Counted from the first letter of the stretch, positions 1 to 7,944 are shown. The stretch is 17,157 nt of DNA from Deltaproteobacteria bacterium RIFCSPLOWO2_02_56_12 (GCA_001799045.1 MGRY01000215.1:1-17157); one strand, 5' to 3'. A program made the numbers and translations. Notes: generated by a model not told the origin, from the letters alone.

Positions 1-792
1 GCCCTGGTCTCCGCAGACACCCCTATCAGCCAACTCGCGGGATCCGGACTGGTCAACAGCGTTCTGGCTGGTTCCGATGCCGTCATGGTGGCAGCGGGAA
101 TGACCTCTCTCAACTATTTGCTTATGGGCCGCCCCGACATCAAGACTCCCGAGCAGCTTAAAGGGGGCTCCGTAGCCATAAGCCGTTTTGGCTCCTCGTC
201 GGACTTCATCGCCCGCTATGCCCTATCAAAGATCGGCTTGACCCCAGGCAAGGACGTCACGATTGTGCAAATCGGCAGCACGCCCGCGCGTATGGACGCG
301 ACCATGACCGGAAGGGTCCAGGCGACAGTCATCAATCCGCCGGCCAGCATTATAGCGTTGAACAGAGGCATGACGATCCTGGCCGATCTTCCAAAGCTGG
401 GGTTGGTTTACCAGCATACCGGCGCGGCCACCACGAGGAGATTCATTAAAGAACACCCGGATATCGTCCGGAGATACGTCAAATCCCATGTAGAAGCCGT
501 GCACCGAATCTGGACGGACAAAGAGGTTTCTATCAAGGCGCTGGCAAAATATTTCGGCCACGGGGTCGAGCACGATGTCCTGGTCAAGACCTGGGAAAAC
601 CTCCTGGAGGAACCGATCCTTCCCAAAAAGCAGTATCCGTCGCTGGAAGGCTTCAAGACGATCCTGGCCCCTCTCGCCGAAAAAGATCCCAAGGCGAGAG
701 CCGCCAAGCCTGAAGACTTTGCCGATCTGAGCTTTATCCGCGAGCTCGATCAAAGCGGTTACATCGACGCCCTTTATAAAAGAAAGAATTAA
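1..792 (+). CDS. NitT/TauT (NMT1/THI5-like) ABC transporter substrate-binding protein, 5' partial
   Basis: The reading frame is open from the first base and ends at TAA 790-792, giving 263 visible residues; the signal peptide and first part of lobe 1 lie outside the window. It aligns without gaps to the complete protein at 1757-2764, about two thirds identical by eye, including the shared segments EQLKGGSVAISRFGS, PGKDVTIVQ, INPP, TTRRFI, RIWTDKE, KKQYPSLEG and ELDQSGYID. Family knowledge: such periplasmic proteins capture small organic ligands (sulfonates, nitrate, pyrimidine-like compounds, aromatic acids) for an ABC importer. No permease or ATPase gene is in the window, so the ligand and partner are unknown. 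An internal ATG at 85 is not the start, because the homology continues upstream to base 1. Confidence 0.9.
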   Translation, partial: ALVSADTPISQLAGSGLVNSVLAGSDAVMVAAGMTSLNYLLMGRPDIKTPEQLKGGSVAISRFGSSSDFIARYALSKIGLTPGKDVTIVQIGSTPARMDATMTGRVQATVINPPASIIALNRGMTILADLPKLGLVYQHTGAATTRRFIKEHPDIVRRYVKSHVEAVHRIWTDKEVSIKALAKYFGHGVEHDVLVKTWENLLEEPILPKKQYPSLEGFKTILAPLAEKDPKARAAKPEDFADLSFIRELDQSGYIDALYKRKN

Positions 793-807
793 GAAGAATT
801 AGGCGGA

Positions 808-825
808 AAAATGGAAGACCATTTT
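808..825 (+). terminator. Possible weak terminator hairpin after the first binding-protein gene
   Basis: A perfect 7-bp inverted repeat, AAAATGG / CCATTTT, with loop AAGA lies 15 bases after the stop codon. The AT-rich stretch CAAATTTT follows it. A shorter hairpin (AAAAC / GTTTT, 2781-2795) sits at the equivalent place after the paralogous gene. The stem is AT-rich and lacks a clean T-run, so terminator function is only a guess. Confidence 0.3.
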
Positions 826-863
826 CAAATTTTGTAGCCGTGCCGGCTTTGGACTACCTACCA

Positions 864-1445
864 TCACATCCCCAACTCTCTTTGCGCCTGCCTGAGGTAG
901 CTGAGATCTACGTACCTTTCGGGAGGGGACAAAGGCTCCCTGAGAAGGCCGTCCTTAGCCTGGACCTGCAGGTTGACCTTTAATCCATCAAGCGTGACGG
1001 AACCGTCCACTGGAAAAATTTTATTCTTGGTGTAGTACTCTACGCCTTTGCGGGCGTATGGCGGTTTGACTCCCATCTCCTGCGAAAAGAAACCGGCAGC
1101 CTCGTCTAAGTTTTCATGGATCCAGCGCAAGCTGCGAATGTGCGCTTTAAGGAACTTGACTACAGTAGTACGATTCTTTTCCGCCCAGGTCGGATTCACA
1201 TTAATCGAGTTAAACTGGTAAGCGGGGATGGCCTCTACCGTATCCCCGAGCTTATTAAATCCCTGGTCGATAGCGATATCCGAGTAAGGGACACCCAGGA
1301 CAGCTCCCGCAACCGCCCCTCCCTCAAGGGCGCTCAGGCGGGCGGGAGTGCCGCCTGAAATCACCACCAGGGTAAAGTCGCGCGGGTACAAGAGTCCCTT
1401 GCTTCTGAGATAATCCAGCAGAATCAACGCCGACAGCTTTTTCAT
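864..1445 (-). pseudogene. N-terminally truncated NitT/TauT-type substrate-binding protein (likely remnant)
   Basis: This 193-residue frame matches only the second half of a NitT/TauT-type binding protein. The segment LVVISGGTPARLSALEGGAV corresponds to the part after VTIVQ in its neighbours, followed by AEKNRTTVVKFLKAHIRSLRWI and a C-terminal YVDLSYL like their FIRELDQSGYID ends. The signal peptide and about 140-150 residues of lobe 1 are missing. Reading upstream in the same frame meets a TAG at 1482-1484, and the 230 bases beyond it show no binding-protein similarity in any frame. The best start, ATG at 1445, has only a distant GAAGG. It lies head to head with the complete paralogue at 1757 and tail to tail with the partial gene. 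It is more diverged from both than they are from each other, so it is probably a separate family member that decayed. A short expressed protein cannot be excluded. Confidence 0.6.
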
Positions 1446-1705
1446 GATCTTATCATCACCTTCCCGTGAGGCGGAATACCGCTAGCCGAGAGACGAGGCC
1501 TCATCGTATTGCCATTTTCGGGGCGAGACTAGCCGATAAGCCACCGGCATGTCAACTTTAGATGATATTGTATCCAACGCCGCCTCACCGGCGATTCTTA
1601 TTCCCCCTTCGATCCCGATGATCATCCACGGTTGGATCGGTGAGACGTCTATAGCCAAACTCTTAGGCATTGCGCATCGCTTCAGCACTGACAACCCTAC
1701 GAGCA
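1446..1705. other. Intergenic stretch with no convincing gene
   Basis: Together with the promoter segment at 1706-1756 this makes a 311-base gap. The only sizeable frame (minus strand, 1482-1712) has no recognisable domain and no ribosome-binding site, and it runs into the dyad at 1708-1738. It is in the same frame as the truncated gene at 864-1445, separated by one TAG, but does not resemble the missing N-terminal lobe. I see no repeat, RNA gene or insertion element. Confidence 0.5.
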
Positions 1706-1734
1706 TTGACAAGGCTAGCTGAAGCCGCTAGCCT
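1706..1734 (+). promoter_or_regulatory. Sigma70-like promoter overlapped by a perfect dyad (operator candidate)
   Basis: TTGACA at 1706-1711 is followed after 17 bases by TAGCCT at 1729-1734, which keeps the first, second and last bases of the -10 consensus. A perfect 12-bp inverted repeat, GACAAGGCTAGC / GCTAGCCTTGTC (1708-1719 and 1727-1738, 7-base spacer), overlaps both elements. Predicted transcription starts near 1741, directly before the Shine-Dalgarno AAAAGGAGG (1741-1749) of the gene starting at 1757. A dyad in this position is typical of a repressor operator; otherwise it would form an RNA hairpin in read-through transcripts. Confidence 0.55.
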
Positions 1735-1756
1735 TGTCGAAAAAGGAGGTTCCCAT

Positions 1757-2764
1757 ATGAGGCTACGACGCGTCACAGCGGGGATTTTCTCACTCGCGCT
1801 GCTATGCTGGTATTCCGTTCCACAGGCCCAGTTGAACCGGCTGAATGTCGGTTACAGCGCCATCAGCGCCGACCAGTTGCCCGCCTGGGTGGCAAAAGAT
1901 GCCGGGATTTTTGAGAAAAACGGACTTAACGTTGATCTGATCTTCTTTACCGGAGGGAGCACGTCGATCCTGGCTCTTGTATCTGGAGACGTGCCTATTA
2001 CGCAGGTTTCAGGGCCCGGCGTAGTCAATAGCGTCCTGGCCGGTTCGGATGCGGCTTTCGTGGCTGCGGGGATTACCTCGCTCAATTACGTGCTGGTCGG
2101 CAAGCCCGGTGTCACAAAACCGGAGCAGCTTAAAGGCGGCAGCGTAGCGATCAGCCGCTTCGGCTCGGCGACGGACTCCATAGCCCGCTTCGCGCTCAAA
2201 AAAATCGGTTTCACGCCCGGAAAAGACGTAACCATTGTGCAGGTCGGCAGCGGACCGGACCGCTTTAATGCCGCCTTGACGGGAAAGGTGACCGCCGCTG
2301 TGATCAATCCGCCCTCCAGCTTTCTCGCGGAGAAGAGGGGTTTAGTTGTTCTTGCCGACGTGGCCAAGATGGGGCTGGTTTTTCAGCACACCGGCGCGGT
2401 GACCACGCGCAGATTCATAAGAGAGCATACCGACACGGTCCAGAGATACGTTAGATCTCATATGGAGGCCGTGGCCCGAATCTGGACCGATAAGGAAGCC
2501 ACCGTTAAGGCGCTGGGAAAATATATGGGAGGCGGCGTCGAGCGCAGCATCCTGGAAAGAAGCCGGGATGATATCCTCACCGAAGCGCTGCTCTCCAAAA
2601 AACAGTATCCGAGCCTTGAGGGGCTGAAGACCGTCCTGGAAGACATAGGCGAGAGGGATCCCAGGGCGAAGACGGCGAAGCCCGAGCAGTTCGTGGACTT
2701 CACCTTCATCAAAGAGCTCGATCAAAGCGGTTACATTGACAGTCTTTATAAAAAAAGGAATTAA
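1757..2764 (+). CDS. NitT/TauT (NMT1/THI5-like) ABC transporter substrate-binding protein
   Basis: This 335-residue protein has the usual length for the family. The ATG at 1757 is chosen over an upstream in-frame start at 1670 because AAAAGGAGG lies 7 bases before it and a signal peptide begins there: MRLRR, then a hydrophobic core GIFSLALLCWY, with cleavage probably after VPQA (residue 24). The mature N-terminus has the classic opening LNVGYSAISADQLPAWVAKDAG with IFEKNGLNVDLIFFTGGST, which forms lobe 1 of a periplasmic binding protein. It is a paralogue of the partial gene at 1-792, and the similarity continues for about 40 bases beyond both stop codons. The ligand is unknown. There is no adjacent permease or ATPase, so it presumably serves a transporter elsewhere or acts as an orphan sensor or binding protein. 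The promoter and operator candidate at 1706-1738 suggests it is controlled separately. Confidence 0.93.
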   Translation: MRLRRVTAGIFSLALLCWYSVPQAQLNRLNVGYSAISADQLPAWVAKDAGIFEKNGLNVDLIFFTGGSTSILALVSGDVPITQVSGPGVVNSVLAGSDAAFVAAGITSLNYVLVGKPGVTKPEQLKGGSVAISRFGSATDSIARFALKKIGFTPGKDVTIVQVGSGPDRFNAALTGKVTAAVINPPSSFLAEKRGLVVLADVAKMGLVFQHTGAVTTRRFIREHTDTVQRYVRSHMEAVARIWTDKEATVKALGKYMGGGVERSILERSRDDILTEALLSKKQYPSLEGLKTVLEDIGERDPRAKTAKPEQFVDFTFIKELDQSGYIDSLYKKRN

Positions 2765-2988
2765 GAAAAATTAAGGGGAAAAAACAAGCCGTTTTCGAAT
2801 TTTGCAACTACGCTGTCTGCGAACTGCCTGCCATTAGGGCACTTTTTCTATCTTGTCCGTCAAAGGCAGCGCCCGCTCTGTCTTTTGCCCAGATGAGCAA
2901 TCTGTGATTCTCACGGGAGCCGCGGCGGGAGCCATCTACGGCATTGTCCGCGTAATAAAGCACTGCACCGTCAAGCAGACAACAGCTT
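2765..2988. other. Intergenic region between converging genes; no supported gene
   Basis: The first 40 bases resemble the 3' flank of the gene ending at 792 and include a small AAAAC / GTTTT hairpin at 2781-2795. The remainder carries overlapping short frames on both strands (plus 2853-3038, minus 2808-3002), neither with a ribosome-binding site or a recognisable motif. No run of T follows any strong stem, so neither converging gene has a clear intrinsic terminator here. Confidence 0.5.
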
Positions 2989-3654
2989 TTAAGCAGAGCC
3001 ACGCATCTTGGCCATTGTTTCCTGAAAGCCTTTCATGAATTCCGCCGAGGGTTCGGACTTCTGGTAGGCCGGGCGGGAGGTGATCCTCTTGAGCCATGCC
3101 TGAACTCGCAGATAGCCGTCGAGCTTGAGTCCGAACATCGACTCCGCGCGCGGCAGTTGCACGGCAAAACCGATATCGCCCAAAGAGAACTCCCCTGCCA
3201 GATAATCTTTTCCCTCGAGCTCCTTCTCCAGCACGCGGAGAACCCCGTCAAGTTTCGCCGTGTTTTCCCTGATCCCCGCCTCATTGGCCTGGCCTGCCGG
3301 CTTCATGAATTTTTCCGTGAAGATCGGCCCCAGAGCTCCCATGAAGTAGTTGTCAAAAGCCTCATCCATCATCCGGGCCTTGGCCCTCTTCACGGGATCT
3401 TTGGGCAGGAGAGGAGGATTGGGAAACTTTTCCTCCAGGTATTCGTTGATGACCGTGGATTCGTAAAGAACGGTTTCACCGTCGATCAGAACCGGCACGC
3501 GGCCGAAAGGGTTGAGTTTCAGATACTCCTCGGCCTTAGTCGCCCCCTTAAAGAGATCGACGAAGACGCTTGCGAACGGAATGTTCTTTTCGTACAGCAC
3601 CACCTTCACCTTACGGCAAAAGGGGGACAACGGGAACTCATAAAGTTTGATCAT
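2989..3654 (-). CDS. Glutathione S-transferase-like protein
   Basis: This cytosolic protein of 221 residues has the normal GST length. The N-terminal thioredoxin-like domain (about 1-80) has LSPFC with Ser10 and Cys13 at the usual active-site position, NPFGRVPVL with the conserved cis-proline (Pro54), and ESTVINEYLEEKFP with the glutathione-binding Glu65-Ser66. The all-helical C-terminal domain (about 90-205) contains FSLGDIGFA, the N-capping box region. AAAGGAG lies 7 bases before the ATG. It is the last gene of the minus-strand cluster, 19 bases after the acyl-CoA synthetase. GSTs in catabolic operons may conjugate, isomerise or dehalogenate intermediates, as maleylacetoacetate isomerases do. 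The substrate cannot be told from sequence, and a thiol other than glutathione is possible. Confidence 0.9.
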   Translation of the reverse strand: MIKLYEFPLSPFCRKVKVVLYEKNIPFASVFVDLFKGATKAEEYLKLNPFGRVPVLIDGETVLYESTVINEYLEEKFPNPPLLPKDPVKRAKARMMDEAFDNYFMGALGPIFTEKFMKPAGQANEAGIRENTAKLDGVLRVLEKELEGKDYLAGEFSLGDIGFAVQLPRAESMFGLKLDGYLRVQAWLKRITSRPAYQKSEPSAEFMKGFQETMAKMRGSA

Positions 3655-3673
3655 GAAAAGCTCCTTTCACAGT

Positions 3674-5620
3674 TTAAATCGCCCTATCGATGGCTTCCAA
3701 AGCTGCCGGGTTCTCCATTGAGGAGAGATCCCCAAGATCGCTCTCCCTCAAGTAACGGCCACGCAGAACTCGACGCATGATCTTGGCGTTGCGCGTCTTC
3801 GGCAGCTCGTCAATGAATTTCACTTCCTCCGGCCGCAGCGCCTTCCCCAGCCGGCCTGTAACATGATCCTTCAACTCTTCGCGCAGCGGGTCCGAGGGAG
3901 AACTCCCAATCTGCAAGACAACAAAACAGACCACTTCCTCGCCTTTTAGATCATGAGGAACCCCTATAGCCGCGGCTTCAGAAACCGACGGGTGCGAGAC
4001 CAGCGCTGATTCCACTTCCGCCGGCCCTACCCTCTTGCCCGAGACCTTAATCGTGTCGTCGGATCGGCCGTGAATAAACCACATGCCGTCTTTATCCACA
4101 GAGACCCAATCTCCGTGAACCCACACCGCAGGGAAACGCGACCAATAGGTATCCAAGTATTTCTGGGGGTCTTTCCAGAAACCCCGCGTCATTCCAGGCC
4201 AGGGCTTCCGGATCACAAGCTCACCCACCTCTCCCCGTACGGACCTGCCCTGTCCGTCAACAACGTCGGCATCCATTCCGGGGATGGGCGAGGCAAACGA
4301 GCAAGGTTTAAGAGGCTGGATTGGAGAGCAGCCGACGATTCCACCGGAAATTTCCGTTCCTCCGGAATAATTAATAATGGGACACCTGCCTCCGCCTACA
4401 TTGCGGAAGTACCAAAACCACGGCTCCGGGTTCCAGGGCTCTCCCGTGGAGCCCAAGATGCGCAGAGAACTAAGATCATGCTTTCTTACCCACTCCTCTC
4501 CGGTCCGCATAAGCGCCCGGATTGCCGTGGGAGAAATGCCCAGGACGGAAACCCGATGGCGCTCTACCAATTGCCAGAGACGGTCGGGCGCCGGATAATC
4601 GATGGCGCCATCGTAAAGGAGCATCCTGCCTCCCAGGAGAAGACAACCTATGATCTCCCACGGGCCCATCATCCAGCCAAGATCCGTCAGCCAGAACATG
4701 GTGTCGTCCTTCCGAAGATCAAAACAGTGGGCCATGTCTTGAGCCGCCTTGATCGGAAAGCCGCAATGCACATGCACGGTTCCTTTGGGGCGGCCCGTCG
4801 TCCCTGACGTGTAGATGATCATGAAGGGATCCTCGGCGAAAGTCCGTTCCGTTTGAAACTCTTTCCGAGCGCCCTCGACGAATTCTCTCCAAGCGATATC
4901 CCGGCCACCCGCCCATGGAATTTGCATCCCAAGCCTGGGGTAGACGATCACATGCTTCACGCTTGGCGACATCCTCACCGCCTCGTCCGCGGTTTCTTTC
5001 ATCGGAACGGTTTTTCCCCGACGGAGAAAACCATCTGCCGTGATGAGGAGCTTCGCCTCACAGTCCTGCAAGCGCGACGCCACCGCAGCTGCGGCAAAGC
5101 CGGAAAAGATAGGGACATAGATCGCGCCGATCTTTGAGCAGGCGAGGGCAGCGACGACGGTTTCCGGAACCATGGGCATAAATATCCCGACCACATCCCC
5201 TTTCCCGATTCCCAGACTGCGGAGCCCATGAGCGAGCCGGTTCGTATCCTGGTAAAGCTCCTGGAACGTGACTTTCCTGGACGCACCTTCTTCACCCTCC
5301 CATATGCAGGCTACCCGGTCCCGGCCTTCTCCCCCGACATAGCGGTCCAGGCAGTTGTGAACGAGGTTAAACCTTCCACCCAAGAACCACTTGGTCCAGG
5401 CAATGCCTTGGGAACTATCCAGCACCTTCGTGTAAGGCTCGTACCACTCAAGCCCGAGATCCTTCACAATGGCATCCCAGAACCATTCCGTCTCTTCGAC
5501 GGAGCGCCTAAACAGATCTTCAAAAGTCGCGCAACGATGCGCCCTCATGAAGCGGTAAAGCCGGGACCCTTCGACAACCTCACTGGTCGGCTGCCAGGCT
5601 ATGGCACTATTATCCGCCAT
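3674..5620 (-). CDS. AMP-forming acyl-CoA synthetase (acetyl-CoA synthetase-like)
   Basis: This cytosolic enzyme has 648 residues, close to Acs length. It should activate a carboxylic acid to its CoA thioester through an acyl-AMP. The adenylate-forming motifs are all present: A3 YTSGTTGRPKG (270-280), A5 YSGGTE (418-423), A7 HGDW (502-505), A8 HGRSDDTIKVSGKRVGP with the hinge (517-533), and the A10 catalytic Lys613 in KTRNAKIMRR. An ACAS-type N-terminal cap precedes the core. At the position of the acyl-pocket Trp of acetate-specific Acs (W in WQTE), this protein has Gly420, which argues for a bulkier acid than acetate. The ATG at 5620 is used because it follows AAGGGAGAAG; an in-frame start at 5686 would overlap the upstream gene. 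It lies 29 bases after the M20 gene and 19 before the GST gene. Confidence 0.93.
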   Translation of the reverse strand: MADNSAIAWQPTSEVVEGSRLYRFMRAHRCATFEDLFRRSVEETEWFWDAIVKDLGLEWYEPYTKVLDSSQGIAWTKWFLGGRFNLVHNCLDRYVGGEGRDRVACIWEGEEGASRKVTFQELYQDTNRLAHGLRSLGIGKGDVVGIFMPMVPETVVAALACSKIGAIYVPIFSGFAAAAVASRLQDCEAKLLITADGFLRRGKTVPMKETADEAVRMSPSVKHVIVYPRLGMQIPWAGGRDIAWREFVEGARKEFQTERTFAEDPFMIIYTSGTTGRPKGTVHVHCGFPIKAAQDMAHCFDLRKDDTMFWLTDLGWMMGPWEIIGCLLLGGRMLLYDGAIDYPAPDRLWQLVERHRVSVLGISPTAIRALMRTGEEWVRKHDLSSLRILGSTGEPWNPEPWFWYFRNVGGGRCPIINYSGGTEISGGIVGCSPIQPLKPCSFASPIPGMDADVVDGQGRSVRGEVGELVIRKPWPGMTRGFWKDPQKYLDTYWSRFPAVWVHGDWVSVDKDGMWFIHGRSDDTIKVSGKRVGPAEVESALVSHPSVSEAAAIGVPHDLKGEEVVCFVVLQIGSSPSDPLREELKDHVTGRLGKALRPEEVKFIDELPKTRNAKIMRRVLRGRYLRESDLGDLSSMENPAALEAIDRAI

Positions 5621-5649
5621 GAAACTTCTCCCTTTACCGCTATCTCTTT

Positions 5650-6945
5650 TCAACTCGCCACGCCGCAGGCCTCCAAGGCAATCCATGTATAGAGCCTCGC
5701 GGCGCGCACCAAATCTTCTATTTTAATCGCGAAAAGACCGCCCAGCTGACTTACACCGGGCCCGTACATGATACCCGGGATTCCAGCTTCGTGAAAAACA
5801 TTGACATCTCTCCACATACTCGTATGTTGGGGCAGGCAGCGCTCCGGTTCCTTTCCAAACATCGCCTTATGGGCTGCCGTAATGGCCCTAAGCAGCCTCT
5901 CGTGTTCCCCTTTCGAGCCCTGCCCGCGCACGCCGTCGTAGGCGCGTCGATAGGTGTAAAGCTCGATGTCGAAAGGCATGCCCACCCCTGCTACAACCCG
6001 CGTGAGTTCTCGGCGCACCTCTTCCGGGTGCTGCGCCGGCGTGATCCGTACGTCGAGATAGATGGCGCAAACCTGGGAAGTCTTGGTAATCTTGTAGGGG
6101 AGCCCCCCGCGGATGGCGCCGATGTTGACCCGGGGCTCGACGATACCTCCCGGAGACTCGTAACGGTTGGCCGCCTCGTACTCCTTGGCCCACTCCTCAA
6201 TCCGCTGAATGACCGGAACCATCCGGACGATGGCGTTGGGGCTGAGCGGCGACGCGCGTGTGACATAGGGGGTGTAAACAGGAGGCTCCTCGCCAAAGAT
6301 GCGGATTTTAAAGAAAGCCTTTCCCGCCTCTGTCCATCCCACATGAAAGTCCGTTCCTTCGGCCACGAGCGCGAAGTCTCCTACGAACCCCCGGTTGAGC
6401 ACGTAACGCGTCCCGGCCTCCTTCGCCAGATAGGCCGGCGCGGGATACTCGTCCACCGGCTCCAAACCGATCTCGCCCACTACCATCGTCAGGAGCAAAT
6501 CCCCAGCAAGTTTCACGCCGCTCTTCCGGATCGCATCGCAAGCTATCATCCATGCGGCCATTGAGCCCTTGTCATTGCATATCCCATTTCCGTAGAGAAA
6601 CTCCCCCTGCTGCCAGGCCTTGTGATAGATCGGATCGCCGGCGTGAACCGTGCTCCAGATTTCATCGGCCGCCACCGAGGTATCCATGTGGCTGTTCAAC
6701 ACAAGCGTAGGCCCGTCGCCGGCCCCTCGAAGCCGCCCCACCACGTTGAAGCGCTCGGGCAAGAGACCTACTTTGCGCGCTTCCAGCTCCCTCTCCTGGA
6801 GCCACTGGAATATGTACTCGCCTGCCTCATTCTCGCGGCCGGCGGGGCTATCGATATTGCCCAGGGCTAGAGCCAGCTCGAGGACCTCTTTTTCCAAGAG
6901 GCTATCCACGACTTTTAAGATTTCCGCAGCGGATGCTTTCCTCAT
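5650..6945 (-). CDS. M20-family metallohydrolase (ArgE/DapE-like deacylase or amidase)
   Basis: The protein has 431 residues and is expected to hydrolyse an N-acyl, carbamoyl or peptide-like amide bond with a dinuclear metal site. Metal-site motifs visible are SHMDTS (His86, Asp88), GNGICNDKGSMAAW (Asp125) and AEGTDF (Glu196), with a C-terminal LPQHTSMWRDVNVFHEAGIP that should supply the last His (His374 or His385). The dimerisation insert falls about 205-335. At the usual Glu-Glu pair (DEEIG or GEE) only VVGEIG is found, so one Glu of the dyad seems absent (Glu158 remains). No signal peptide is seen, so it is cytosolic. GAGAGGA precedes the ATG. It is co-directional with its neighbours at gaps of 33 and 29 bases, and probably releases the acid activated by the next gene's CoA synthetase. 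Confidence 0.9.
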   Translation of the reverse strand: MRKASAAEILKVVDSLLEKEVLELALALGNIDSPAGRENEAGEYIFQWLQERELEARKVGLLPERFNVVGRLRGAGDGPTLVLNSHMDTSVAADEIWSTVHAGDPIYHKAWQQGEFLYGNGICNDKGSMAAWMIACDAIRKSGVKLAGDLLLTMVVGEIGLEPVDEYPAPAYLAKEAGTRYVLNRGFVGDFALVAEGTDFHVGWTEAGKAFFKIRIFGEEPPVYTPYVTRASPLSPNAIVRMVPVIQRIEEWAKEYEAANRYESPGGIVEPRVNIGAIRGGLPYKITKTSQVCAIYLDVRITPAQHPEEVRRELTRVVAGVGMPFDIELYTYRRAYDGVRGQGSKGEHERLLRAITAAHKAMFGKEPERCLPQHTSMWRDVNVFHEAGIPGIMYGPGVSQLGGLFAIKIEDLVRAARLYTWIALEACGVAS

Positions 6946-6978
6946 CTCGACTGTCCTCTCTCGTTCGTTAAAACAATC

Positions 6979-7944
6979 CTATCTAAACCTGGGAAGCAAC
7001 TCCTCGCTGATCAAACGCAGCGTCTCTTCATATCGGTGGTATTGGAGCCGGAGGTCAAAGACGAGGTGTTCGACCCCTCTTTGGCGGAACTTTTCGACCT
7101 CTGCCGCGCAGTCGTCCGGGTTTCCCACAATCAGGAGACCCTCCAGATCCTCGATCGTTTCGAACCTGCCGGAAGGAGGCTTGATCCAGTGACTGCTCCC
7201 CTCTGAGCTTCCGGCCAGAGCCTCGATGTCTATGTCCGCACGGGCCCGGGCACGGTCCTTATCGATTCGCATGACCGGTATGTTTCCGAGAGTGATCTTC
7301 CTGTCCGTAAGCTTGCGCAGCAAATTTAGACGGTCGTCGAAAGTCGCCATGGGCACGCGACCAGGTATCCAGCCGTCGCAGTATTCTGCCACGCGCCGTA
7401 TGGACGCCTTGGTGCTTCCACCGTAAAAGATCGGGATCGGCTCGACCGGCTTGGGCTCGATCGTCACATCTTCAAACGAAAAGATCTTGCCCTTATAAGA
7501 AGCGTTGTTTTCCTTCCAGATAAGCCGGGCAATCTCCACTGTTTCGCGCATAATTTCCGCCCGGTCTTCTCCCCTTAGCCCGACGGCCGGCGGTTCGGCG
7601 GTGTTACTCCCCAGACCGATCCCGGCGATAATGCGCCCGCCGGCAATGTAGGAGAGGCTGGCCAGATTTTGGCTGAACTTGAGCGGCCAGCGAACCGGGA
7701 TAAGAACCGCTGTGCCGAGAATCAACTTTTTAGTTACCGCAGCGATGGCAGCCAAGGTGATAAGAGGCTCGACAAACTTAAGGCCCGCCTTTTCCATCCC
7801 ATGGGGATGCCAGAGGAGGTGGTCTCTCACCCAGACCGAATCAAACCCCAGCTCTTCGCACATGTGCGAGCCGTCGATGAGGCGTTCCCGTGAAGCCTCC
7901 TTGCCAAAGTGCGGAAGTAAGAGCCCGAATTTCATCTTCGTCAT
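6979..7944 (-). CDS. LLM-class (luciferase-like) flavin- or F420-dependent oxidoreductase
   Basis: This 321-residue protein has the bacterial-luciferase TIM-barrel layout. It shows MKFGLLLPHF (strand 1), ELGFDSVWVRDHLLW with the conserved DH, LAAIAAVTKKLILGTAV, GGRIIAGIGLGSN, a phosphate-binding PIPIFYGGSTKASIRRVAEY segment, CDGWIPG, and a C-terminal GNPDDCAAEVEKFRQRGVEHLVFDL. Family members are FMNH2-dependent monooxygenases (RutA, SsuD and alkane types) or F420-dependent dehydrogenases or reductases. The sequence looks closest to the group often labelled F420-dependent, but the cofactor cannot be fixed from sequence alone. AGGGA lies about 10 bases before the ATG; a second in-frame ATG at 7935 is possible. 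It sits between the cyclic amidohydrolase (18-base gap) and the M20 gene (33 bases), so it probably performs the redox step of the same pathway. Confidence 0.9.
   Translation of the reverse strand: MTKMKFGLLLPHFGKEASRERLIDGSHMCEELGFDSVWVRDHLLWHPHGMEKAGLKFVEPLITLAAIAAVTKKLILGTAVLIPVRWPLKFSQNLASLSYIAGGRIIAGIGLGSNTAEPPAVGLRGEDRAEIMRETVEIARLIWKENNASYKGKIFSFEDVTIEPKPVEPIPIFYGGSTKASIRRVAEYCDGWIPGRVPMATFDDRLNLLRKLTDRKITLGNIPVMRIDKDRARARADIDIEALAGSSEGSSHWIKPPSGRFETIEDLEGLLIVGNPDDCAAEVEKFRQRGVEHLVFDLRLQYHRYEETLRLISEELLPRFR

Noticed and set aside
1708..1738. Perfect hairpin read as an intrinsic terminator
   Set aside because: No T-run follows it on either strand; on the plus strand it is followed by the A-rich ribosome-binding site, so an operator or leader role fits better.
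2808..3038. Short overlapping open frames on both strands between the binding-protein and GST genes
   Set aside because: Neither has a ribosome-binding site or motif, and each overlaps the start or end of the GST gene; they look like chance frames.
4070..4807. 245-residue open frame on the plus strand, antisense to the acyl-CoA synthetase
   Set aside because: It is a shadow of a well-supported gene with all adenylation motifs, and its translation is arginine- and proline-rich with no recognisable fold.
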